Shown here: positions 1 to 8,734 of the stretch, piece by piece
How positions within the stretch are numbered: position 1 is the first letter of the stretch
How the letters are laid out: each line of letters starts with the position of its first letter
NCBI GenBank assembly: GCA_903934875.1
Contig: CAIZPP010000067.1
Location: forward strand, 1 to 64,000
Source of the DNA: an uncultured Methylococcaceae bacterium
GTDB taxonomy: Bacteria; Pseudomonadota; Gammaproteobacteria; Methylococcales; Methylococcaceae
Length of the DNA: 64,000 bases
Direction: 5' to 3'
The notes under the pieces: model-generated
Seen by the model: only the letters and a program-made list of their open reading frames with translations
Database searches by the model: none
Told to the model about the DNA's origin: nothing
Made by a program: the position numbers and the translations under genes

Positions 1-11
1 AGCCCGGATGT

Positions 12-113
12 TGTGGAGTGCGGCGACTCGTCGCCGCCTTTTGCGTCCAGCGGCGACGAGTCGCCGCACTCCACAAGTTGCCATCCTCTAGCGATGACTG
101 CGTAACATCAGTT
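12..113. repeat. Palindromic repeat cluster at the window start
   Basis: Two inverted arms, at about 12-37 and 51-76, read GTGGAGTGCGGCGACTCG and its complement and can form a strong hairpin. A fragment of the same arm is at 4004-4035. At 101-113 stands TGCGTAACATCAG, which is also the right end of the inserted element at 60190-60317. The rest of 1-337 shows no gene. Positions 112-130 look like a decayed CAGC-box tail, followed by a 32-bp stretch that recurs after the copy at 39644-39767. Confidence 0.7.
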
Positions 114-337
114 AAGAAAAAACACTGTACATAAATGCAAACCGGGACTCCTAGCGATGTAGTGGCACATAGGCCGTTTTTTGTCGAGCAACAAAATGAC
201 CTTTGCAGAACTACGGCTTTCGCCTGTTACACCTTAACGCGTTGAGAGAAGCCAATAAGTTCATTATTCTACGCGTTTAAATGATTGGTTGGCATACATT
301 TCTGAAAAGAGTATGTAAAGTTGGAGAAATATTTATG

Positions 338-459
338 TACAGCATTTTCATCTTAAAAATATACCTAAAACAGACATTCCGTTAACCCTTCGGGTTAACC
401 GAATAACCTGTCTTATAATACCAACTATCAAGTAACTCTTTGATGTTGAAAATGCTGTA
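338..459 (-). repeat. CAGC-box element, full copy 1
   Basis: This is a complete copy of the main interspersed repeat, about 122 bp. The left end reads TACAGCATTTTCATCTTA and the right end reads TTTGATGTTGAAAATGCTG followed by TA, so the two ends are inverted copies. The centre holds a second inverted repeat, GTTAACCCTTCGGGTTAAC. The element ends 1 nt from the stop codon of the CoA-transferase gene, so it forms that gene's immediate 3' trailer. Confidence 0.85.
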
Positions 460-460
460 T

Positions 461-1738
461 CTAGGTTTGCGCCCTCAGGGCGTTGCGGAAATCGGGGTGG
501 GCGATGCCGGTCAGCGCCTCGGCCCGCTGCCTTAGGCTCTTGCCCCGCAGGTCGGCGATTCCGTATTCGGTCACGACATAATGCACATCATTGCGCGAGG
601 TGGTGACACAGGCCCCGGCGGATAGATTGTGCACAATCCGCGAGATTGAGCCATTCTTGCCCGTGGAGGGGAAGGCAATGATTGACTTTCCACCAGGGGA
701 GGCACTGGAAGCGCGCACGAAATCGACTTGGCCACCTACCGCCGAAAACTGCTTCGGGCCGATCATTTCCGAACACACCTGACCGTTCAGATCAACCTCC
801 AACGCGGAGTTGATGGAGATCAAGTTTACCACCCGGCCTGCGACTAGCAAGTTATTGGTATGGTCCACAGCCCGCATGTCGATGCTCGGATTGTCATGCG
901 CGAAATCATAAAGCCTCTGCGTACCCATCAAGAATGTTGCGGTGAACTTACCGGGGTTCATGTTGTTGTAGCGGTTGGTGATCACGCCCTGCTCGAAAAG
1001 CTCCACTACCCCGTCGGAGAACATCTCCGTGTGGATGCCCAAATCTTTCTTGTCGCCTAGAAATTTGAGCACGGCATCGGGAATGGCGCCGATGCCTAGT
1101 TGCAGCGTCGCCCTGTCCGGGATCAGCGAGGCGATGTGGGCACCAATCCTTTCCTCCACCTCGCTGATTGCAGGCAGGGGTATCTCGGGGAGAGGGTGGT
1201 CCACTTCGACAAAGGCATCGACTTGGGACACATGGATGCAATTGCCGTGGGTGCGGGGCATTTGCGGGTTGATTTCGGCGATGGTGAATTTGGCCGACTG
1301 GGCGGCTTGCTGGGTGTAGTCCACGGACACGCCAAAACTCATATAGCCGTGGCTGTCCGGCGGTGTCAGTTGGATCAGCGCCACGTCAACCGGGAGAATC
1401 CCGTCGCGGAACAAGCGCGGTATTTCCGAGAAAAAGCAGGGCGTGTAGTCGGCACGCCCCGAGTTCACCGCCTCGCGGCTGGTCGGGCCGACGAACAGGG
1501 CGTTATGCCGGAAATTCTGGCTGTATTGGGGCTTGGCGTATTCACAGGCGTACAGGGAGACCATGTGGACAATTTCCACATCGGTCAGCCTGCCGGCCTG
1601 GCGTACCAACTCTTCCACTAGAACCTTCGGCTCACCGGCGGCGTGACCCAACACAACCCGGTTGCCAGACCGAACCGCCGCGAGTGCCTGGGCGGCATCC
1701 ACGCATTTTCCGCTGAATGTTTCTTGCCAAGTGGCCAT
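461..1738 (-). CDS. abfT: 4-hydroxybutyrate CoA-transferase (acetyl-CoA hydrolase/transferase family)
   Basis: Cytoplasmic enzyme predicted to move CoA from an acyl-CoA such as acetyl-CoA onto 4-hydroxybutyrate. The 425-residue protein has the two-domain layout of class I CoA-transferases. The catalytic glutamate lies in GIHTEMFSDG; by my count it is residue 238, the position I recall for the Clostridium aminobutyricum enzyme. The glycine-rich QLGIGAIPDA and the C-terminal VTEYGIADLRGK are family hallmarks. The ATG overlaps the stop of the upstream dehydratase gene (TAATG), and AGAGG sits 6 nt upstream, so translational coupling is likely. The neighbouring 4-hydroxybutyryl-CoA dehydratase makes the substrate assignment stronger than family membership alone. 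A broader acyl specificity cannot be excluded. Confidence 0.88.
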   Translation of the reverse strand: MATWQETFSGKCVDAAQALAAVRSGNRVVLGHAAGEPKVLVEELVRQAGRLTDVEIVHMVSLYACEYAKPQYSQNFRHNALFVGPTSREAVNSGRADYTPCFFSEIPRLFRDGILPVDVALIQLTPPDSHGYMSFGVSVDYTQQAAQSAKFTIAEINPQMPRTHGNCIHVSQVDAFVEVDHPLPEIPLPAISEVEERIGAHIASLIPDRATLQLGIGAIPDAVLKFLGDKKDLGIHTEMFSDGVVELFEQGVITNRYNNMNPGKFTATFLMGTQRLYDFAHDNPSIDMRAVDHTNNLLVAGRVVNLISINSALEVDLNGQVCSEMIGPKQFSAVGGQVDFVRASSASPGGKSIIAFPSTGKNGSISRIVHNLSAGACVTTSRNDVHYVVTEYGIADLRGKSLRQRAEALTGIAHPDFRNALRAQT

Positions 1739-3186
1739 TAGACCTCTATCCGTGCGATTCGCTTGGCCAAGTCCTTCTTCTTGCCGATATCGGCAAGCCT
1801 ACTGATCATGATCCGCTGCGCCTGGGGCGAACCGGCCCCGTGCATGGATTCGGTCAGGTAGCCTACGGCAGCGCGCCCTAGGGTGAGGTTTTCAATCAGG
1901 CGCAGCAGCTTGAAGCGGTTAATCGCTGTGCCTTCGCCCGCCCCGTTGAGGTAAAGCTCTATATACTTCTGTGTTTCCGGGTTGTCGAACTCCTTCGCCC
2001 CCGGCATCGTCACCATCAAGCCCCCGGCGATGTCCTGCAACAGACGGGCTATCTCATAGGGGAAGCGGGTCACGTTGTGCTTGGCGACATTGGCGAGCAA
2101 GAGGTCCACCAAGAAATTGCCTGCCGGGGTTTCCGTACCCTTATAGCAACAGGCGACGCAACTCGACCAAATGGTTTCGTTCAGGTGGATCATTTCCACA
2201 ATCTTATCCTTGACATGGCTAGCTTTGGCTGTGCCGTTATAATCGGCGATTAGCGCTGCCGCACCGATGGCCACATCCCCGACGCCAGTTTTGCAGGCGT
2301 AGCTGGAGCGGTGGTAGCCGGCGAAGGTGTCCACCAGCCGCCCGGAGAAGTCAGTCTCGCCGTTCATGAAGATACGCTCATGGGGGACAAACACGTCATC
2401 AAAGACGATGATGCATTCCTGTCCGCCGTAGATGCTGCCGATGTCCAGGCTCTCGCCCGGCGGGTCTTCGGTCAGGCGGGTGTCGCAAGACTGGCGACCG
2501 TAGATGTAGACGATGCCATCCGCATCCGCCGGAATGGCGCAGCAAATGGCGAAATCGCGCTCGTCTTCCTTCAAAGCGAGGGTCGGCATGACCATGATCT
2601 CGTGCGAGTTGATCGCGCCAGTCTGGTGCATTTTGGCCCCGCGAATCACCACGCCGTCGTCTGTCCGTTCCACGACGCGGACATAGGCATCCGGCTGTTG
2701 TGCCGGGCGGAGTGAGCGGTCGATCTTCGGATCGGTCATGGCCCCGTCCACCACCCAGTCGTTTTCTTCGGCAATTTTCAAGTAGTTGACGAAGCGTTTG
2801 TGGTAGTCGGTGCCGTAGCGCTGATCTATTTCAAATGAGGTGATGTTAGTCGCGTTGAAAGCGTCCATGCCGACGCAACGCTGGAAGCAGGTTCCGCATT
2901 TCTGCCCCAGCAAGCGCTGCATTCCGACTTTTTGGTACAAATCCTCGGGACTGTTGTGCAGATGGCAAAAACGGTTGATGGTTTTCCCGGTCAACGCGCT
3001 GGTCGCCGTCAGAGTGCTGCGGTATTTGGGGTCTTCGGCCAGTTCGTAGGTCAGCGCGATGGAATTGATGGAGGCGGCGACCAGCGGGTGTTCGGTCGGC
3101 TCTCCCTCTAAGCGTTCGCCATTCATAAACACTACTAGCGGTTTCCGAGCCTTCAGGCTTTGCCTGTATTCAGAACCTGTCATCAT
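1738..3186 (-). CDS. abfD: 4-hydroxybutyryl-CoA dehydratase / vinylacetyl-CoA isomerase
   Basis: Predicted [4Fe-4S]/FAD enzyme converting 4-hydroxybutyryl-CoA to crotonyl-CoA by a ketyl-radical route. The reading frame is open to 3225, but I place the start at the ATG ending at 3186, with GAGGAG 10 nt upstream, giving 482 residues. Cluster ligands are visible as GQKCGTCFQRC. Counting from the second ATG of the ATGATG pair, the last two cysteines become C99 and C103, as in the Clostridium enzyme. The second ligand pair is in YHRSSYACK, where the gap between Tyr and Cys is one residue shorter than I recall for the characterised enzyme. The C-terminal TESMHGAGSPQAQR is typical of the family. It is the first gene of a two-gene operon with the CoA-transferase. 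The Shine-Dalgarno region looks derived from a decayed CAGC-box half at 3194-3214. Confidence 0.9.
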   Translation of the reverse strand: MMTGSEYRQSLKARKPLVVFMNGERLEGEPTEHPLVAASINSIALTYELAEDPKYRSTLTATSALTGKTINRFCHLHNSPEDLYQKVGMQRLLGQKCGTCFQRCVGMDAFNATNITSFEIDQRYGTDYHKRFVNYLKIAEENDWVVDGAMTDPKIDRSLRPAQQPDAYVRVVERTDDGVVIRGAKMHQTGAINSHEIMVMPTLALKEDERDFAICCAIPADADGIVYIYGRQSCDTRLTEDPPGESLDIGSIYGGQECIIVFDDVFVPHERIFMNGETDFSGRLVDTFAGYHRSSYACKTGVGDVAIGAAALIADYNGTAKASHVKDKIVEMIHLNETIWSSCVACCYKGTETPAGNFLVDLLLANVAKHNVTRFPYEIARLLQDIAGGLMVTMPGAKEFDNPETQKYIELYLNGAGEGTAINRFKLLRLIENLTLGRAAVGYLTESMHGAGSPQAQRIMISRLADIGKKKDLAKRIARIEV

Positions 3187-3193
3187 GGTATTT

Positions 3194-3214
3194 GTACTCC
3201 TCGATATTAAAAAC
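3194..3214 (-). repeat. Degenerate CAGC-box half upstream of abfD
   Basis: GTACTCCTCGATATTAAAAAC resembles the half element GTAACTCTTCGATATTAAAAAC found at 62607-62637. On the coding strand of abfD it includes CGAGGAG, which serves as the ribosome binding site. Similarity is short, so descent from the repeat is an inference. Confidence 0.45.
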
Positions 3215-3836
3215 TTGAGGCTCAAGTTTTTATTTGTGTTGAAACGTAAAAACTGGCATGAGAATTAATTGCACTACTACACTTTTTAGGGGCAATGGCA
3301 CGAGGCGGCGCGAAGGTTTCGTAACACCGTACGTTGCCAATCAGATGCTTTTAGATAAATAGCGGCTTGTTCATTGCGTAAGATTACACGATCAAGTCAC
3401 TTGAATCCATATTGAGTCTAATATTTAATAGGAAACAATAAATTCGTTGCATAAGTTGAATTTTACCGCAAAATCCCCTACAGATAACTTATTTTCCCTA
3501 TTTTGAACAGGAAATACTAAGTGAAACAGTACAGAAATATAATTACAAGCAATTGAAAGTTATATAAAATATCCAAAGCATATCGCGTCAAATTGTGCTA
3601 CCTGTTAAAACTGCCCTTTCGCTTCATATTCTCATGGGGTGACTGGACGGTTGTCTATGGCAAAGTGTTACAAACTTGTGATCTTTCAGGATAAGTCTAA
3701 GCATTTCAATGGGTAATAATACCTATATGCAAACGCATATCTGCGCCAGTGCCATGTTACATTACGTCTATACATCATCCTGCTTTTCGCCTAAACGTTC
3801 CCCCCCTATAGCCAATTTTGATTAATTGTTACACAA
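3215..3836. other. Gene-free divergent intergenic region
   Basis: This AT-rich region lies between the divergent abfD and alcohol dehydrogenase genes. No convincing reading frame is present. It should hold both promoters, but I could not pick boxes with confidence. Confidence 0.4.
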
Positions 3837-3907
3837 TAGACTTTATCGGAAACCTTCCAGCAATGCAGCAAAAGCAGAGTCAAGCAGTGGGTTTCTGATA
3901 AAGTCTA
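3837..3907. mobile_element. MITE-like palindrome, TAGACTTTATCGG family, copy 1
   Basis: 71 bp starting TAGACTTTATCGGAAACC and ending GGTTTCTGATAAAGTCTA, so the ends are inverted copies bounded by TA. Other copies are at 46866-46935 and 59473-59545 with different interiors. TA-bounded short palindromes are typical of non-autonomous IS630/Tc1-type elements; no transposase is in the window. Confidence 0.75.
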
Positions 3908-4182
3908 ATGGAAGCAACATTCTGAACTTATCCGCTTCCATGCAACGGCCTTGGTCATCTTTCAGCCCAACTGCAAGGGGTAGCAGTTTGCACTTTTTGG
4001 AGTTCGGCGACGAGTCGCCGCAGTCCACAAGCTACCACAGTTCGTTGCCACCAGAGCCGGAAAGCGCCGTGGTAGGACTTAAGCAAAACGTCTGCCAACA
4101 CTGTTCGCCCTGAACCTGTCACAGCTGGAAAACGACCCAACTACTTATTTTATAAAATATACCCTACATCGGTGGATTTAAG

Positions 4183-5322
4183 ATGATGAAATTATTACCC
4201 ATGCCGGAAATTCTGATTGGCGAGTCCGCGCTGGAAAAAACGGTCCCGATTCTTGACGGGCTTAGGGCAGGCAAAGTACTGGTTGTTACCGATCCAGGCA
4301 TTGTCAAAGCGGGGATATATGATCAACTGAAAACGCTACTGGAAGCGGCAGGCAAAACCATTGTTCTGTTTGACCGGGTTCTACCGGACCCGGAAATAGC
4401 CTTAGTTCGGGAGGCTGTCGAGTTGGCCAGGAAGGCGGGTGTCGATGCCGTTATCGGACTCGGCGGCGGAAGTTCGTTGGACACCGCCAAGGTGGCGGCG
4501 GCCCTCGTCACCAACCCCAAGGATATAAACGCCTACCTTGGGGTAGACCTCTTGGAGGAAAGCGCACTGCCCACCATTGCCATACCCACCACCGCCGGGA
4601 CCGGCAGCGAAGTCACCCATATCGCCATTTTGTCGGATGAAAGCCAGCAACTGAAAAAAGGGCTGGTTTCCGCAAAGATGATGCCCCGCTATGCCATCCT
4701 CGACCCTAAGCTGACCGTTGGCCTCCCGCCCTATGCCACTGCGGTTACCGGCATGGATGCGCTGATCCACGCCTTGGAGTCATTCACCTCAATTCATGCC
4801 AATGACTATTCCGAAGCGCTTGGGCTAAGAGCCATTGAATTGATTTCCAAAAACATACGCATAGCCTTCAACCACGGCCGCGACCTAAAAGCCAGGGAAG
4901 GCATGTTGCTTGGAAGTTTGCTGGCCGGGATGGCGTTTGCCAACGTGGGAGTCGCGGCAGCCCATGCTTTTGCCTACCCCTTGGGAGGGATGTTTCATGT
5001 CCCGCATGGGCTTTCCACCAGCTTGATGCTGCTCCCGGTCATGGCGTTCAATATGACTGGGAACGAAGAGAAATATAAGATAATTGCAAGAAGCCTCACC
5101 GGTAGAAAAGACGTGACCGCACAAACCGCGCTGGACGAAATCGAAAGACTGGTTGCGGACTTAAAGCTGCCGCGAAACCTTGCGGCGGTGAATGTTCCTG
5201 AAAGCGCCCTTCCGATTATGGCTGAAAAGGTCATGGACGTGACCCGGCTGTTGGGGAACAACCCCCGCCAAGTCAAACAGGAAGATGCCCTTGCCATCTA
5301 TAGGTCTGCTTATGACAGGTGA
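4183..5322 (+). CDS. Iron-containing alcohol dehydrogenase, probable 4-hydroxybutyrate dehydrogenase
   Basis: Predicted cytoplasmic NAD(P)-dependent group III (Fe-dependent) alcohol dehydrogenase of 379 residues. GLGGGSSLDTAK is the nucleotide-binding motif and IPTTAGTGSEVTH the family signature. Metal ligands are visible as Asp and His in GMDALIHALES and two His in AAHAFAYPLGGMFHVPHG. The family acts on many substrates. I propose interconversion of succinate semialdehyde and 4-hydroxybutyrate because the gene diverges from a 4-hydroxybutyryl-CoA dehydratase/CoA-transferase operon and sits directly before frdABCD, whose product is succinate. Upstream GGTGGA about 7 nt from the ATGATG supports the start. 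Butanol or 1,3-propanediol dehydrogenase activity remains possible. Confidence 0.8.
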   Translation: MMKLLPMPEILIGESALEKTVPILDGLRAGKVLVVTDPGIVKAGIYDQLKTLLEAAGKTIVLFDRVLPDPEIALVREAVELARKAGVDAVIGLGGGSSLDTAKVAAALVTNPKDINAYLGVDLLEESALPTIAIPTTAGTGSEVTHIAILSDESQQLKKGLVSAKMMPRYAILDPKLTVGLPPYATAVTGMDALIHALESFTSIHANDYSEALGLRAIELISKNIRIAFNHGRDLKAREGMLLGSLLAGMAFANVGVAAAHAFAYPLGGMFHVPHGLSTSLMLLPVMAFNMTGNEEKYKIIARSLTGRKDVTAQTALDEIERLVADLKLPRNLAAVNVPESALPIMAEKVMDVTRLLGNNPRQVKQEDALAIYRSAYDR

Positions 5323-5398
5323 GTGTTTCCCGGCAAAGCGGTTCAATTCCCGTTTGGAACAAACTTAAAAAACAACACAAGGGTTCTATAAAACAAAT

Positions 5399-7162
5399 AT
5401 GGAAACGATACAAGCAGACATTGCCATCATCGGGGCGGGCGGCGCGGGGCTGAGGGCAGCGATTGCTGCCGCTGAAGCCGACCCGCACCTTACCATCGCA
5501 CTCGTATCAAAGGTTTATCCAATGCGCAGCCACACCTGCGCAGCCGAGGGGGGGGCAGCCGGCGCGGTCAAGGCCGACGACAGCCTTGAACACCATTTCA
5601 ACGACACCGTGGGCGGCGGCGATTGGCTCAGTGACCAAGACGCGGTCGAGTATTTTGTCAAAGAGGCACCGCGTGAACTGGTCCAACTTGAACATTGGGG
5701 ATGCCCTTGGAACCGTGAACCGGATGGATCGGTCGCAGTGCGTCCGTTCGGCGGCATGGAAATCAAACGTACTTGGTTCGCCGCAGACAAGTCTGGTTTT
5801 CACATTTTGCACACACTGTACCAGACCTCACTAAAGTATCCGTCGATCAAGTTCTACGACGAGTTCTATGCGACCGATCTGCTGGTTGATGACGGTCATT
5901 GTCGGGGCTTGACCGCAATCGAAATGCGTTCGGGGCGCATGTATCAGTTCCGTGCGCGGGCTGTAATCATCGCAGGCGGTGGTGCCGGGCGCATGTTCCC
6001 ATTCAGCACCAATGGGTCGATCAAGACGGGCGACGGCATGGCCTTAGCCTACCGCGCAGGGGTGCCGCTCAAGGATATGGAGTTCGTCCAGTACCACCCA
6101 ACGGGCCTGCCGAACACGGGGATATTATTGACCGAGGGCTGCCGCGGCGAGGGTGGCATACTCGTCAATGCGCACGGTCGCCGTTACCTGCAAGATTATG
6201 GCTTGGGGCCAGAAACGGCGGTGGGCAAACTAGTCCTCAAGACTATGGAGCTTGGCCCGCGTGACCGTTTGAGCCAAGCGTTTTGGCACGAGCAGCAGAA
6301 AGGCAACACCATTCCTACCCCTTGGGGCGACTGCGTCTATCTCGACATGCGGCATTTGGGCGAAAAACTCATAGACGAGCGCCTGCCTTTCGTGCGCGAG
6401 CTGGCGACGAGCTACCTCGGTGTGGACCCCGTCAAGGATATGGTTCCCATCCGCCCTGTGGTGCACTACATGATGGGCGGCATTCACACCGACATCCGTG
6501 CGGCGACCCCGCTCGGCGGTTTGTTCGCGGCGGGCGAGTGTGCCTGTGTAAGCATCAACGGCGCCAATCGGCTAGGCTCTAACTCGCTCACTGAGCTACT
6601 CGTATTCGGCAGGCGCGCCGCGCTGAGCGCCATCGAACATCTCAACTCGGATGCGCAGGCGGGCAATGATGCAGCGCTGTCGGCACAGGCACAAGCTGCG
6701 CAGGACCGCATCCGGGCACTGTTCATGAGGCCCGTAGGCACCGAATCAATCTCCGGCTTGCGCCGGGAAATGATGGACACGATGGAATTGAATGCCGGCA
6801 TCTATCGAACCGAGAAAGGACTCGCCGAGGCGGCCATGAAGCTTGCCGAACTGCGCCGCCGCTACGCAGCAGGGGTCTCCCTGCACGATAAGACGAACGT
6901 CTACAACACGGATTTGTTGCAGGCATTGGAACTGGGTTCCATGCTCGATTGCGCGGAAGCACTGGTCTTGAGCGGACTGGCACGCAAGGAGTCGCGGGGT
7001 GCGCATCAGCGCCTTGACTTCACCGGGCGGGACGACATGAACTATCTTAAACATTCCTTGGCATACTATCATCCTTCCGAGCCACCCCGCATCGATTACT
7101 GCAAGGTGGTGGTGACGAAGTCTCAGCCGGGTGTGCGCAATTACTCAGGGGATAAGAAATGA
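5399..7162 (+). CDS. frdA: Fumarate reductase flavoprotein subunit FrdA
   Basis: Catalytic subunit of membrane-bound quinol:fumarate reductase, facing the cytoplasm and reducing fumarate to succinate. It has 587 residues. The FAD dinucleotide motif [12 protein letters not shown] is at residues 10-21, and [10 protein letters not shown] carries the FAD-linking histidine (H45 by count). The active-site segments [20 protein letters not shown] and [10 protein letters not shown] are present. These segments, along with [16 protein letters not shown], resemble Escherichia FrdA rather than SdhA, which favours fumarate reductase over succinate dehydrogenase. It is first in a tightly packed frdABCD operon and overlaps frdB by ATGA. 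Running in the succinate dehydrogenase direction in vivo cannot be excluded. Confidence 0.93.
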   Translation: METIQADIAIIGAGGAGLRAAIAAAEADPHLTIALVSKVYPMRSHTCAAEGGAAGAVKADDSLEHHFNDTVGGGDWLSDQDAVEYFVKEAPRELVQLEHWGCPWNREPDGSVAVRPFGGMEIKRTWFAADKSGFHILHTLYQTSLKYPSIKFYDEFYATDLLVDDGHCRGLTAIEMRSGRMYQFRARAVIIAGGGAGRMFPFSTNGSIKTGDGMALAYRAGVPLKDMEFVQYHPTGLPNTGILLTEGCRGEGGILVNAHGRRYLQDYGLGPETAVGKLVLKTMELGPRDRLSQAFWHEQQKGNTIPTPWGDCVYLDMRHLGEKLIDERLPFVRELATSYLGVDPVKDMVPIRPVVHYMMGGIHTDIRAATPLGGLFAAGECACVSINGANRLGSNSLTELLVFGRRAALSAIEHLNSDAQAGNDAALSAQAQAAQDRIRALFMRPVGTESISGLRREMMDTMELNAGIYRTEKGLAEAAMKLAELRRRYAAGVSLHDKTNVYNTDLLQALELGSMLDCAEALVLSGLARKESRGAHQRLDFTGRDDMNYLKHSLAYYHPSEPPRIDYCKVVVTKSQPGVRNYSGDKK

Positions 7163-7899
7163 CTGACCGCAGCATTGAACTTGAGGTTCTGCGCTACAAT
7201 CCAGAGACCGACAGCGAGCCTTACTGGCAGCGTTATTCGGTGCCTCATCACCACGAATGGGTGGTGCTTGACGCGCTTAACCACATCAAAGAGAACATTG
7301 ACCCAACGCTAAACTACCGCTGGTCTTGCCACATGGCCGTCTGCGGAAGTTGCGGCATGATGATCAACGGCAGCCCCAAGCTCGCCTGCAAGTCGTTCAT
7401 GCGCGATTACGAGAACCTAATCCGCGTGGAGCCACTCGCGCACTTCCCGATTGAGCGTGACCTCGTCACCGGTATGGACGACTTCGTATCCAAGCTCGCC
7501 CGCGTCAAACCCTATCTGATCCCCAAGCAGGACAAGCCTGTTGAAGAGGGCGAGTACCGCCAGACACCGGCCGAACTCAAGCGCTACAAGCAGTATTCTA
7601 TGTGCATCAACTGCATGATCTGCTACTCGGCCTGCCCCGAGTACGGCCTGATCCCAAAGTTCCTCGGCCCGGCGGCGATCACGCTGGCGCACCGTTACAA
7701 CCTGGACTCGCGTGATGGCGGTCGGGAGCAGAGGCAGGAGGAGGTGGCATCCGGCGAGGGTGTCTGGGAATGTACGTTCGTCGGTGCCTGTTCCGAGGCA
7801 TGTCCCAAGCATGTGGACCCGGCGGGTGCGTTACAGCAAGTCAAAATAGCAAGTACCATAGACTGGTTTAAGGAGCAGTTATCGTCATGGCTAAAGTAA
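7159..7899 (+). CDS. frdB: Fumarate reductase iron-sulfur subunit FrdB
   Basis: 246-residue electron-transfer subunit linking quinol oxidation at FrdCD to FrdA. The N-terminal plant-type ferredoxin domain has the [2Fe-2S] cysteines in [22 protein letters not shown]. The C-terminal domain carries the [4Fe-4S] motif [12 protein letters not shown] and further cysteines in [17 protein letters not shown] for the [3Fe-4S] cluster. The start overlaps frdA by four bases and the end overlaps frdC by 13 bases, so the subunits are probably translationally coupled. Confidence 0.94.
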   Translation: MTDRSIELEVLRYNPETDSEPYWQRYSVPHHHEWVVLDALNHIKENIDPTLNYRWSCHMAVCGSCGMMINGSPKLACKSFMRDYENLIRVEPLAHFPIERDLVTGMDDFVSKLARVKPYLIPKQDKPVEEGEYRQTPAELKRYKQYSMCINCMICYSACPEYGLIPKFLGPAAITLAHRYNLDSRDGGREQRQEEVASGEGVWECTFVGACSEACPKHVDPAGALQQVKIASTIDWFKEQLSSWLK

Positions 7900-8288
7900 A
7901 CAGCAAGCCTTATCAACGCGAAATATCCAATACGCGGTGGTATTGGCGCAACGAAACCTATATGCGCTACATTGCGCGCGAATTGACCTGTGTTTTCATC
8001 GGCATTTACACGGTGGTCCTGCTGGTGGGTATCTGGCGTCTGTCACAGGGCCAAGTGGCTTATGAGACATTCCTGCAGGCATTGCGTTCGCCAATGAGCA
8101 TCGTTTTCCACCTCGTGGCACTCGCTTTTTCTGTTTACCACAGTGTGACATGGTTCAATCTCACCCCGAAGGCCTTGCCCATTCAGATCGGTGAGCAGTT
8201 CGTTGCAGACCGCGTGATCATCGGTGCCCATTACCTAGGTTGGGCGGTCGTCTCAGTGGTGTTCATATTCCTAGCGGGAGTTTTCTAA
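7887..8288 (+). CDS. frdC: Fumarate reductase membrane anchor FrdC
   Basis: 133-residue membrane anchor that with FrdD holds the quinone site. Three hydrophobic segments are visible at about residues 31-50, 71-88 and 112-132. The RNETYMRYIARELTC region before the first helix resembles Escherichia FrdC. Its ATG lies inside the end of frdB with AAGGAG 11 nt upstream. Two-subunit anchors of this kind without clear haem ligands are typical of the Escherichia-type enzyme. Confidence 0.88.
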   Translation: MAKVNSKPYQREISNTRWYWRNETYMRYIARELTCVFIGIYTVVLLVGIWRLSQGQVAYETFLQALRSPMSIVFHLVALAFSVYHSVTWFNLTPKALPIQIGEQFVADRVIIGAHYLGWAVVSVVFIFLAGVF

Positions 8289-8630
8289 ATGGCCAAATCA
8301 AACAAACCCATCGTATGGGGGCCGTTTGCCGCTGGTGGCACGGTCACTGCGTTCGTGACCCCGGTACTCATTCTACTCACACTGCTCGCTGCCTTGGGTC
8401 ATGTCCCTGATGGGCTGACTTACGAGGGCATGCATGGGTTTGCCAGTCATTGGTTAGCCAAGCTGGCGATCTTCGCGGTCATCACACTGTCCTTGTGGAG
8501 TTCGGCGCACCGTTTGCGGAGCACGTTCTTCGATTTCGGGCTACGCCGAGATAAGCAGATAGCCACTATAGTCTACTTCATGGCGATCATTGGAGCCTTG
8601 GCAAGCCTCATGTTCCTGTACTGCATCTGA
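8289..8630 (+). CDS. frdD: Fumarate reductase membrane anchor FrdD
   Basis: 113-residue second membrane anchor. The ATG follows the frdC stop with no gap, and GGGAG sits about 9 nt upstream. Three hydrophobic segments are visible, and NKPIVWGPFAAGGTVTAFVTP matches the start of FrdD proteins. The HRLRSTFFDFGLRRD stretch is the conserved cytoplasmic loop. It is the last gene of frdABCD; no obvious terminator hairpin follows before alanine dehydrogenase. Confidence 0.88.
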   Translation: MAKSNKPIVWGPFAAGGTVTAFVTPVLILLTLLAALGHVPDGLTYEGMHGFASHWLAKLAIFAVITLSLWSSAHRLRSTFFDFGLRRDKQIATIVYFMAIIGALASLMFLYCI

Positions 8631-8734
8631 AGGCTGCTCCCTCCAAATGCTTTAGACTATGTATTCTCAAACCATTGGGGTTCATCAAGTAATTATCTGA
8701 TATAGAGAACGCCATCACTGGAGAACAATGAACC

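Noticed and set aside
3826-4113. Plus-strand reading frame of 95 codons before the alcohol dehydrogenase gene
   Set aside because: It runs straight through a MITE and a palindrome fragment; composition reflects the repeats, not a gene.
5507-5812. Long antisense frames inside frdA and similar genes
   Set aside because: They are by-products of codon bias in the real genes on the other strand and have no independent support.
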